From Bdellovibrionales bacterium GWA2_49_15 (GTDB taxonomy: Bacteria; Bdellovibrionota; Bacteriovoracia; Bacteriovoracales; Bacteriovoracaceae), in assembly GCA_001769855.1 (NCBI GenBank), contig MEPP01000011.1, forward strand, positions 156,096 through 220,095: a DNA stretch of 64,000 bases. Reading direction: 5' to 3'. Within the stretch, counting starts at the first letter, position 1. The number at the start of each line of letters is the position of its first letter. A model generated the notes under the pieces. That model had not been told where the DNA came from and made no database searches. It saw nothing but the letters and a program-made list of their open reading frames with translations. Positions 53,353 through 61,602 of this stretch are shown piece after piece. The translations under genes were made by a program, and so were the position numbers.

Positions 53353-55199
53353 AAACAAATGTAATCAAGAATCGACGTATTATTTTAGGATTATTGAAGC
53401 AACTCGAAAGGGGAGATTGTTTAATACGTTGCAACTCTCTTGATCTACCAATGAGAGGAAAGTTGGAGATTGAGGAAGACCAATTTTGCAGTTTCTTGAC
53501 AACAGAATCCCTTGCATCCGATGATAATATTCAAGTCACTTTTTGGGTAAACTCAGAATATCACGAATGTAATTTTCAGAGACAATCTGATAATCATTAC
53601 TTAATTCCAACAGAAATTACCCAAATTAACAGAAGAGATAAAACTAGAATTTATTCTAATGAATTATCTTCAATGCCGGTAATTTGCATCGTTGAAACAA
53701 GGCTTTCCAAGCATTATTCATTTTTAGAATCTGTAAGCCGCGAAGCGATTTCAGTATTAATTGATTTAGAGTCAGTCAATCTCTTTATAGGCCAAATGGC
53801 GACCATTAATGTGTATTTATGTAGGAGAACGATTGGAGCGTATTTAGTCAGCATCTTGAAAATTGAAAAACTAGGAAATAAATTTAAAGTTGTAGCACAG
53901 ATTAACCAGCAAAATATTATTGAAAATGAACGGCAGAAATTTTGTGGTATTGATACAAAAAAAATGGATATCAAACTCTTATGGCCGGACTTGGAAGGGT
54001 TTGCTTGCCTTATTAATGTAAATAAAATTTCGGGACATGGGTTATGCGGATATTTGGACGAGGCCATCCCGAACATATTTCCAATTGGTACCATTTTTAT
54101 TGAACCAATTTCGGGCTCACGCGTAAGCTTGGTATGGAAAGACGGCAATCATTGTGGATTTAGCTTTGATAGATGCTCCGCTTGGGAGAAAACTAATATC
54201 ATCCGACTTGTAGTAAATGCTACACAAATATCATCACAGTCAAATAGAAAAAAAGCATCAGACTCATTGGCCACTTTAACAAAGGCCGGGCTTGTGAAAG
54301 GCCTGCGAGCTGATTCTTATAGACAAGAATCAAAACATGAATTCTTCCTATCAAGAAGCAATTCTTCAAAGAGATGGTTTCATGTTGTCGATAATATTGA
54401 TAACACGAATCTTTCTTTTTTGAGATATTCAAATGACGGATGGATGGTGCAAGAGCTTGCTTCAATAAATACTGAAGGCACAACAGGCGTTGATGTGACT
54501 TTTAAAGGAATAGATGCCTTTTTTAAAGAATGTGCGGAAGATGTAAGACCTTATTTTTCGATCTTTGGAATAAATGACGCTAAAAATCCTTTTGTAAGGC
54601 GAATGTGGAAAACCATATTCCCGAAATATTTCATTAACGGAGTATTTCATTTTGATACAGTGATTGGTTCAATAAAAAGCATGTCTCTGGATCAGGACTC
54701 ACAACAAGGTTCTAGATGCAATATTGTCACAGTCAATTTGCGCAATTGGATTACTTATGCGCCAAATATAAATAATATGCGAGACAGGGTGCTATATAAC
54801 ACGTTTGGTCTTAATGAGTTTGAGTTTTCATGTACAAACCTAGGAGAAATTCTACAGAGAGAAAAGCTAGAATATAGTAGAGTTGTGAAGGTGCTTGTAG
54901 ATGAACATAATACGACTTTATTTTATCTGATAAAATTGGGGCTGCCTCCACTATCAAATGCAACATCAATCGCAGAAAATCTCTATATCATTCCAGCATC
55001 CAACCAATCAGCGGCATATTTTAAGGAAATTTTTAGAATTGAAAATGATTTACTCAATGGGATCGAAGACATTTGTATTCTAAACGTTTACCCAGAGTTG
55101 AAATCTGAATTGAGTGAAAAACTTGTAAATTTCCAGCCGAGAGAGTTTGAAACGGGGATACTGCTAGTAAGCAGTTTCCAAGGTTTCAATCATGAATAA
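53349..55199 (+). CDS. PilZ-like multidomain protein with uncharacterised C-terminal domain
   Basis: A 616-residue protein without a signal peptide. Residues ~10-200 resemble the YcgR-type N-domain plus PilZ: IPTEITQINRRDKTRIYS holds R-x3-R, and ESVSREA takes the place of D-x-S-x-x-G. A second PilZ-like stretch (~205-285) contains NKISGHG. Several c-di-GMP contact residues are altered. Residues ~310-616 have no clear family; an alpha/beta pattern (VDVTFKGIDAFFKEC, KNPFVRRMWKTIFP) vaguely suggests a GNAT-like fold. It is translationally coupled to both neighbours. Confidence 0.6.
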   Translation: MKTNVIKNRRIILGLLKQLERGDCLIRCNSLDLPMRGKLEIEEDQFCSFLTTESLASDDNIQVTFWVNSEYHECNFQRQSDNHYLIPTEITQINRRDKTRIYSNELSSMPVICIVETRLSKHYSFLESVSREAISVLIDLESVNLFIGQMATINVYLCRRTIGAYLVSILKIEKLGNKFKVVAQINQQNIIENERQKFCGIDTKKMDIKLLWPDLEGFACLINVNKISGHGLCGYLDEAIPNIFPIGTIFIEPISGSRVSLVWKDGNHCGFSFDRCSAWEKTNIIRLVVNATQISSQSNRKKASDSLATLTKAGLVKGLRADSYRQESKHEFFLSRSNSSKRWFHVVDNIDNTNLSFLRYSNDGWMVQELASINTEGTTGVDVTFKGIDAFFKECAEDVRPYFSIFGINDAKNPFVRRMWKTIFPKYFINGVFHFDTVIGSIKSMSLDQDSQQGSRCNIVTVNLRNWITYAPNINNMRDRVLYNTFGLNEFEFSCTNLGEILQREKLEYSRVVKVLVDEHNTTLFYLIKLGLPPLSNATSIAENLYIIPASNQSAAYFKEIFRIENDLLNGIEDICILNVYPELKSELSEKLVNFQPREFETGILLVSSFQGFNHE

Positions 55200-58029
55200 G
55201 AGAAAACTATTTAGGACCGGCCTATCTCTTCTATTAATGATAACGATACTCCCAACCATTTTTATGACATTTCGCGAGTCGATTATCGACGGAATGTCTA
55301 ACATTTTAAATGTTAAGGTTTTAAAACATACGGCCCACGAAAATATTGTGTGTGGAAATGGAATTTGTCATCGAGATACTATTTTTGATTTTCAATCCTT
55401 GGATTCGGGAATCAATCATATTACGGTAGGTTTTTTTGGATTCTCAACACAAGGATGCTTGCTGTCAAAGGGAGTTGGAGAGGTTTGTGATGAAAAAAGG
55501 CAGGATATTCTTGAGCCGAATTATTTCAAGTTCTCAACGGCGACAGCAATTGATCCTGCGGAAAAATTTGTCATAAGGAGCTTCAATCTTGTAGATACTC
55601 CAAGCATAGGTAGCAAAGAACCTCTGCTTTTTGTTGGAAGTCATTCATCTTTGGAGATAATAAAGTCAGTTTTTGAATTATTTTCAGTCCATTCATTTCT
55701 CTTTCAAGGCCTGCTATTTCTTCTTTTGCCGGCATTTTTAGTGGTATCAAGGGTCGTTGATAAACCTTCTGAAATATCGTTCATTTATTTTACGGGAATA
55801 AGTGGATTTCTGGCCCAAATTATTTTTTCACATAATTTTAGTTACCTTGTAATTAAAACAGGGATGAGCTTCGCTGCTTTTTTGGCCGTCTATAGACTGG
55901 TTTCACTTTTTTTTCTTATTCATTTTCTCACCAAAACAAGACGAATTGGCACTCTGGCCACTTCTTTGATGGGTTTCACACTCGTTTGCTATTTAACGAG
56001 GGAGACCTATCCGATTTTTAATACAAGTTCCTATCGATGTATTCTGGCGTTTCTTTTTCTTGTAAGCGTTTACAAAATGATTGTTGAACGAAGAATAGGC
56101 TTGGCCGTATTAAATATTGTGTATTTTCATGACTTATTATTGTTCTTTGGCTTTGGCGATTACACTGCACAAAAGTCCCTTTTGCCTTTAGCGATATTTC
56201 CTGCTTTTGCTTTCGACAGTAGGAAATATATTGAGAATTTTTTAATAAGTAATATATATCTTGTGAAGAAAAAAATGGTTGAGATTGAATTCGAACAGAT
56301 ACGTGAAATTCTTAAAAATGAAATTGTAAATCTTGATAGAATTATTCCAAAATTTATTCATGGTATTACCCAATCGCGTATTGCTCAGAGAATCACAACA
56401 TGTACTATTGAAAATTCAAATCCAGTCTTGAGAATTGGGGATGATGGAAAATTTAAAAGTATCGACGACGGTATTTTGCCTCCAGTATTTGCGAGAGTAT
56501 TCCAGACAGCGGAAGCGTACTGGTGGACTAGCAACGATGGCTTCAGCAAGTTAAGAATGAGAGAAAAAATCCCAAAGGCCGGGGTTGTTTATGATTTTTC
56601 AGATCAGGATTTATCATGCGTGCTTCCAATTACTGCTAATAGCGAAGTGTTGGGCGCCATCTCCATATCCAAGTTTAATTTATTGTGCAGGAATTCTCCA
56701 TTTGAACGACAAACAATCAACAACCTAATCGCTTCATCCCTAGACCTATTAAATGGAATATTGGCTTCTGTGGAGAAGGACAAAAGTAAAAAGATCAGCA
56801 TGATGTCTATTGAGGTTAGGAAAAGCCTTATCGCTGCTTGTTCGAGGAGTGGAAATATCACGCAAGCATATTTAAACTCCCTTGAAAGTATGTGCAATGC
56901 ACTTAACTTAAAGGCCGTTATCTTGGAAGTTTGCAAGGAACGCCGGACAACTCCTTTTTATTTTACAAATAATTTTATTCAAAGCCAGCGCGATCCTTGG
57001 ATAAAAACACCATTTGCGATGCGTGAGGAGAACAAAATAGGTCCTCTGCCAGTTGCTTATAATGAAAGAAAAATCGTTATTATCAAAAACGCTCACACCT
57101 ATAATAATATAATTTCCAAGATGAGTTCTGAGTTATTAAAAGAATCTGATTCTCGACAAGTTGCGATTATTCCTCTCAAAGTGAGTGGCCTGGATACGCT
57201 CGTTTGTCTGTTGGATATTAGCTCTCAGCAACTTGGCGTCATGGAGAAAGAATTTCTTGATATCTTTCAAAGCACAGTGCTTCACTATGACGAGCATTTC
57301 CATGTCAAAAATGATCTTTTAAACAACCAAAATATGTTAAGCAATTTTATCCCCGAGCGTGTAAGAGAAAAGTTACTAGAAAATAGTGAATATAGCGAAC
57401 AAGACACAGGTTACCTATTAATGATTGATTGTAGGGGGAGTTCGAAGATTGCTAATTATTACAAAAATGACAAGATGAAGTGGTTGAACGAATCGAAGAA
57501 AATAATTGCATATTTACAAGAGGAAGCCGAAAAATATGGGCTTATATATCAAGAAGATAGATGGGATGCATTTTTTTTAACACTGAGTGCTGATAAGGCG
57601 AATTTAACCGATGTCAAAAAAATTGAGAAATTTCTCGCTAAATCGATCAACTTTTTTAACGAATTCTATTCAAGCAGTTTCTCAGAGATTGACGAATGCC
57701 AGGATTTCAAAAGTCCTAAAATTAGGGCCTGCTTAAATTATGGTGACATTAGTAGAGGATTATCAGCAGGAGAATTAAGAAATTGGATAATCACAGGCCG
57801 TGAGATGGCCAATATACATAAGTTTGAAAGTATCGTTAAAAATTTACAAAAAAATGAACCAGCTAAATTCGATGATGCTTTTATGTTTGTCGACCAGTCA
57901 GTTCTTACTATATTTGATACTGCTTTATGGCAGGATATAGATTGTATTATTCCATCCAATGGGCGAAAAATATTCAAATTAAAGATAACATGGGGAATGA
58001 AATTTAACTCAGAAAATGAAGTGGCGTGA
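55192..58029 (+). CDS. Membrane sensor with GAF-like and class III cyclase-like domains
   Basis: A 945-residue protein. It has a helix at ~8-25, a periplasmic domain (~30-160) with a Cys pair (IVCGNGICH), about six membrane helices (~165-350), GAF-like regions (~365-520 and ~540-690), the linker FIPERVREKLLE, and a C-terminal cyclase-like domain (~735-900). There LLMIDCRGSSKIA and EDRWDAFF place Asp residues at the two metal positions, and RACLNYGDISRG matches the following block. Deviations leave activity uncertain. It closes the AT-rich operon with an 8-base overlap. Confidence 0.72.
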   Translation: MNKRKLFRTGLSLLLMITILPTIFMTFRESIIDGMSNILNVKVLKHTAHENIVCGNGICHRDTIFDFQSLDSGINHITVGFFGFSTQGCLLSKGVGEVCDEKRQDILEPNYFKFSTATAIDPAEKFVIRSFNLVDTPSIGSKEPLLFVGSHSSLEIIKSVFELFSVHSFLFQGLLFLLLPAFLVVSRVVDKPSEISFIYFTGISGFLAQIIFSHNFSYLVIKTGMSFAAFLAVYRLVSLFFLIHFLTKTRRIGTLATSLMGFTLVCYLTRETYPIFNTSSYRCILAFLFLVSVYKMIVERRIGLAVLNIVYFHDLLLFFGFGDYTAQKSLLPLAIFPAFAFDSRKYIENFLISNIYLVKKKMVEIEFEQIREILKNEIVNLDRIIPKFIHGITQSRIAQRITTCTIENSNPVLRIGDDGKFKSIDDGILPPVFARVFQTAEAYWWTSNDGFSKLRMREKIPKAGVVYDFSDQDLSCVLPITANSEVLGAISISKFNLLCRNSPFERQTINNLIASSLDLLNGILASVEKDKSKKISMMSIEVRKSLIAACSRSGNITQAYLNSLESMCNALNLKAVILEVCKERRTTPFYFTNNFIQSQRDPWIKTPFAMREENKIGPLPVAYNERKIVIIKNAHTYNNIISKMSSELLKESDSRQVAIIPLKVSGLDTLVCLLDISSQQLGVMEKEFLDIFQSTVLHYDEHFHVKNDLLNNQNMLSNFIPERVREKLLENSEYSEQDTGYLLMIDCRGSSKIANYYKNDKMKWLNESKKIIAYLQEEAEKYGLIYQEDRWDAFFLTLSADKANLTDVKKIEKFLAKSINFFNEFYSSSFSEIDECQDFKSPKIRACLNYGDISRGLSAGELRNWIITGREMANIHKFESIVKNLQKNEPAKFDDAFMFVDQSVLTIFDTALWQDIDCIIPSNGRKIFKLKITWGMKFNSENEVA

Positions 58030-58266
58030 TTTTGGCAATTAGAAAGTTCGAAGTGATCAATGAGTTCAGAATTAAATATCGGAACAAAATTTGAGTTCAG
58101 CGTGTCTTGCTGACGATCTTCATGCACGTTTTCCCTTAGGCATGCATCCAATATAAATGTGAAGGCCTCTTCTGAAGAATCTTCGGATTACAATTCCAAA
58201 CCTGATATTGAATTTGCAGAACTGAGCACAGAAGATGCATATTGATTAAAAAAACAGCCTTTCTAT

Positions 58267-58654
58267 CTAAGAGTGGGGCCTGCGTGAAAGAGAGGTCAGC
58301 GCCGAACAGTAGAAGTTTACCTTTGCAAGAAATTCATCGCTCTTCACAAAAATGGCATGGCCCGAAACCCGGTAAGGCATCAGCTTTTTATAGGCGGTTT
58401 CGGCGGGCAGACAATAAGGAATTCCAGACAGGTCAATTGAGTCCAGTAAGTCATGCAAATCTGCAAACGATAGTTCAGGGTACCAGAAAACACCTCCCGT
58501 GATTTTGCTTCGAAGAATAAATTCTGTCTCAAGACTGAATCGATAATTTTTCAAAAATGGGAATAGTTCCTTTTTTAAGCGCGAAGAAGGACTGGTAAGC
58601 GTGCCCGGATAATTTTCCCTCGTGAGTTTGGTGCACAAATAAATAGTTTGACAT
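58267..58654 (-). pseudogene. Frameshifted gene of unknown function
   Basis: From ATG 58654 the minus strand reads MSNYLFVHQTHEGKLSGHAY and on to a TGA at 58529-58531. The neighbouring frame then continues with good coding character to 58267 (TEFILRSKITGGVFWYPELS, CLPAETAYKKLMPYRVSGHA). Joining the frames near 58530-58545 gives one protein of ~125 residues. The alternative, an unbroken frame from 58659, has a low-quality N-terminus. The start codon lies inside a 16-bp palindrome. Family unknown. Confidence 0.5.
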
Positions 58655-58676
58655 GTCAAACGCTGCGGTTTATTAT
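58646..58676 (+). promoter_or_regulatory. Sigma-70 promoter overlapped by a perfect 16-bp palindrome
   Basis: TTGACA (58648-58653), a 17-base spacer and TATTAT (58671-58676) make a near-consensus promoter for the DUF438 gene. GTTTGACATGTCAAAC (58646-58661) is a perfect palindrome covering the -35, so a bound repressor would block RNA polymerase. Confidence 0.7.
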
Positions 58677-58774
58677 AAATTTCAAGTCAAGTGCGGTTAC
58701 TAAAACGGATCGAACTTGTGCCAAGTCGCCGCCACCCCACCATGGATTATTTCATGCCATCTCAGGAGTCCGTC

Positions 58775-60232
58775 ATGAATCCCATCGAAAAGAAAAAAAA
58801 TACCGAAATATCTCCAAAACTCAAGGTCGTAGATCTCCTACAGGAGCACCCCTTCTTAGAAGAAACTCTTGTATCCCTCTCCGCTCACTTTAGGATGCTC
58901 AAAAATCCTATCATGCGAAAAACGGTCGGACGTTTTGCAACTTTAGACGATGCCGCGGGAATGAGCAAAATTCCAATTAATGATCTGATCACGAAACTTC
59001 AAACCGCAATCCAAATACATGACCCGATGCAAGCGGCGCAAGCGAATAGTGGCCAAAAGCAGCAAGAAGAAACTCTCAAGAAAATCATTCGCGACCTACA
59101 CAACGGGGCCACGGTTGATGAAGCAAAACATCGTTTCAAGGTGCTCGCAAAAGAGGTAGATGCCTCCCAAATCGCTGTGCTTGAACAAAGCTTGATTAGC
59201 GAGGGAATGCCGCCTGAAGAAATCGCACGCCTTTGTGATCTTCATGCTGAAGTTTTTAAAGAAGGTCTTTCGAATGCCGGCCCTCTTCAGGTCAAAGACG
59301 ATCACCCGATCTATAATTATTTGCGTGAAAACCGTGAGGCCGAACGCATCTGCAGAAATATTAGTTCGCTTCTCAACGTCATAGGACTTAGTTCTGAGAA
59401 AATGCTTTTTGAGAAACGCCGCTTAGATCTTCTCCTCATGCTCAAAAATCTCTCTCATATCAATCTGCACTATACCAGAAAAGAAAATCAGGTTTTTCCT
59501 TTCCTTGAAAAACATAAGATCACAGGCCCCTCGAAGGTCATGTGGATGGTTCATGACGAAATTCGCCAACAGATGAAAGCCTGTATCATTACCGTTGAAT
59601 CAGGAACTGGCCTCGAAAATCTCGCAAAAGTTCAAACCCTGCTTCGCTCTATTTTGGATATGATTTACAAAGAGGAGCACATTCTTTTTCCCATGTGCCA
59701 AGACGTTTTTTCTGATGAAGATTGGCGGGGGGTAAAAAAAGGCGAAAATGAAATCGCCCTTGCCTGGTTTGCCCCTACTGAAAATTTCTCGCTATCCCCA
59801 TCAAGCTTTGAGGCTCCGATGGGAACCCTGCCGCTAGATACAGGCGCACTCACACTTGAACAAATCCGTTTGATTTTTTCAAATCTTCCTGTCGATCTTT
59901 CTTTTGTGGATGAAAATGATGAGGTGCAGTTTTATAGCGCCGGACCTGAGAGAATTTTCCCGCGGAGCCCAGGTGTTATTGGCAGAAACGTCAAAAACTG
60001 CCACCCACCGAAGAGTCTACATGCGGTCGAGGAAATTCTAAGGGAATTTCGAGCAGGCAGAAAAAGCATTTCAGAATTTTGGATTACTATCCAAAGTAAA
60101 TTCCTGCATATTCGCTACTTCGCCATTCGCGATGCCCAGGGTACCTATAAAGGGTGCCTCGAAGTCTCCCAAGACGTCACTCACATTCGAAGCCTGCAAG
60201 GAGAACGTCGTCTTCTGGATTGGAATTCTTAG
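58775..60232 (+). CDS. DUF1858/DUF438/hemerythrin/PAS sensor protein
   Basis: A 485-residue soluble protein. ATG 58775 has AGGAG upstream; in-frame starts further left lack one. Domain order: DUF1858 (~15-75), DUF438 (~95-165, LKKIIRDLHNGATVDEAKHR), hemerythrin-like four-helix bundle (~185-325, with DDHPIYNY, INLHYTRKENQVFP, VMWMVHDEI and KEEHILFPM supplying iron ligands), and a C-terminal PAS-like domain (~375-475). This combination is known in anaerobe-type proteins thought to sense oxygen or NO, or to help iron-centre repair. A strong promoter with an operator lies upstream. Confidence 0.9.
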   Translation: MNPIEKKKNTEISPKLKVVDLLQEHPFLEETLVSLSAHFRMLKNPIMRKTVGRFATLDDAAGMSKIPINDLITKLQTAIQIHDPMQAAQANSGQKQQEETLKKIIRDLHNGATVDEAKHRFKVLAKEVDASQIAVLEQSLISEGMPPEEIARLCDLHAEVFKEGLSNAGPLQVKDDHPIYNYLRENREAERICRNISSLLNVIGLSSEKMLFEKRRLDLLLMLKNLSHINLHYTRKENQVFPFLEKHKITGPSKVMWMVHDEIRQQMKACIITVESGTGLENLAKVQTLLRSILDMIYKEEHILFPMCQDVFSDEDWRGVKKGENEIALAWFAPTENFSLSPSSFEAPMGTLPLDTGALTLEQIRLIFSNLPVDLSFVDENDEVQFYSAGPERIFPRSPGVIGRNVKNCHPPKSLHAVEEILREFRAGRKSISEFWITIQSKFLHIRYFAIRDAQGTYKGCLEVSQDVTHIRSLQGERRLLDWNS

Positions 60233-60378
60233 TTGCGTATTCCAGTCATAACTGACTACCGATTCCAAAGCTTACTTTATAATCCCATTTCCGAGCTAAC
60301 CCTTCTTAGATTCCGCGCAATCTTTTAAGTGAAGAATAATTAAAGTTTGATAAGGCACTTCTAATTTTTTGACTACCA

Positions 60379-60953
60379 TCAAAAATATGTTCCTAGAATC
60401 CATTTGTAAAATGGATATGCTCTCTTGTTGAGATTTTGTTCTGTTCCATAGGATGGGATATTATCAGGGCTGTACTTTATTTTATAAAAACCAAGACCAA
60501 CACCAAAGGTTAGCCATTTCCAATAAGTAACACCCTCCATGCCATAGTAATAAACGCTATAATCAATAGCTTTTGTCATGGAGATATTTATATTTTTGCC
60601 GGTACGTTCTTGGAAGACTCCTTCTCCTCTACCTTTTCCGTATGAGTAGAAAGGGCGTAACTCAATTGCAAAATTTCGGACGCCGCTCGCTGCTCTCCGA
60701 CTTTATCATCTCTTGAAAACGTGCTGATACTGCATCCTCCAAAAAAAGAAAAGCGCCATATATTAAATCCGAATTCGAAACTTCCTCCACCTCGAATCGG
60801 CTCTTCTACTTCAGAAATAAAAGAGACAGGCCATTCCCAATTAACTCTAAAATCAACAGTCCTATCTCTCCACTCATTGCAATATGCAGCCGTCAAAAAT
60901 AAATTGATTCCTACTGCGATTAAAAAGTTAGTCAAAATGCGCAAAATCCTAGT
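60379..60953 (-). pseudogene. Frameshifted secreted or outer-membrane protein gene
   Basis: An ATG at 60953 starts a signal-like sequence (ILTNFLIAVGINLFLTAAYC) and a beta-rich mature part (FRVNWEWPVSF, FEFGFNIWRFSFFGG) that stops at 60588. The next frame continues directly (FQERTGKNINISM, then VTYWKWLTFGVGLGFYKI) to a final aromatic residue at 60379, as beta-barrel outer-membrane proteins have. One base shift near 60600-60625 would restore ~190 residues. Family unknown. 60233-60378 shows nothing. Confidence 0.5.
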
Positions 60954-61158
60954 CATAAGTGATTTGTTATTTTCATCTAAAATCCAGGATCTTCCCATCT
61001 GGTAGTTTGCAAATCCGATTATGCCATACGATTGCCACGGCGATGTCGAGATTAGTTTACTGTTTATCCGTGATCAAAAAATAACTTTGATCGGGAAGCA
61101 TCGCTAAAAGAGAAAAAACATGGCGTATGAAGTAAGGAAAAAATATAAATTCTAATGC

Positions 61159-61584
61159 CTACTCTAAGGGCCCATGATCGTTTCGATCGGCATGATACCA
61201 CAGAGAACCGGTTTGAACGAACGAGTTGTCTTGAAATTGGCAGAAGGTACTTTCATTGCCCTTATTATCTTTGCCTAACATTAAGGTGCCATTTAGTTGT
61301 CGTTTACAAATAACCGCCCCTTTGTCAGCACCACCGGAAAAATATTGCTTATCAATTCCCTTCATGGAGGCCTTGCCCAGCACCTGGGTGGCCTGACAAT
61401 TGAACTCTGGCCTTTTTTCGTAGCAATCACTGCTGACACTAATTCTTTTCTTTTCAAGATGTCCAATTTTCACGGTTTTTCCATAAATGGTATAATACTC
61501 CTCATAATCTACTTCCAGTGCATGGACCGGAAGCATGCCGACAAAAAAGAGAGATAAAAGAATTTTTCGCAGTATTTTATTCAT
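61159..61584 (-). CDS. Small secreted Cys-containing protein (141 aa)
   Basis: ATG 61584 has AAGG eight bases upstream; a second ATG lies two codons earlier. Signal peptide ILLSLFFVGMLPVHALE. The mature ~118 residues hold five cysteines (SSDCYEKRPEFNCQ, VICKRQ, TFCQFQ) and no known motif. The gene follows the papain-like protease gene by 12-18 bases on the same strand. A protease partner or propeptide-like inhibitor role is possible but only from position. Confidence 0.72.
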   Translation of the reverse strand: MNKILRKILLSLFFVGMLPVHALEVDYEEYYTIYGKTVKIGHLEKKRISVSSDCYEKRPEFNCQATQVLGKASMKGIDKQYFSGGADKGAVICKRQLNGTLMLGKDNKGNESTFCQFQDNSFVQTGSLWYHADRNDHGPLE

Positions 61585-61602
61585 GTCCATTACCTTTTTG
61601 TA

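Noticed and set aside
58242..58502. 86-codon plus-strand frame
   Set aside because: It is antisense to the better-supported frameshifted gene and lacks a ribosome-binding site.
58648..58659. FNR/CRP-type box TTGAC-AT-GTCAA
   Set aside because: The half-sites are two bases apart, whereas FNR-type sites have four, so I report only an unassigned palindrome.
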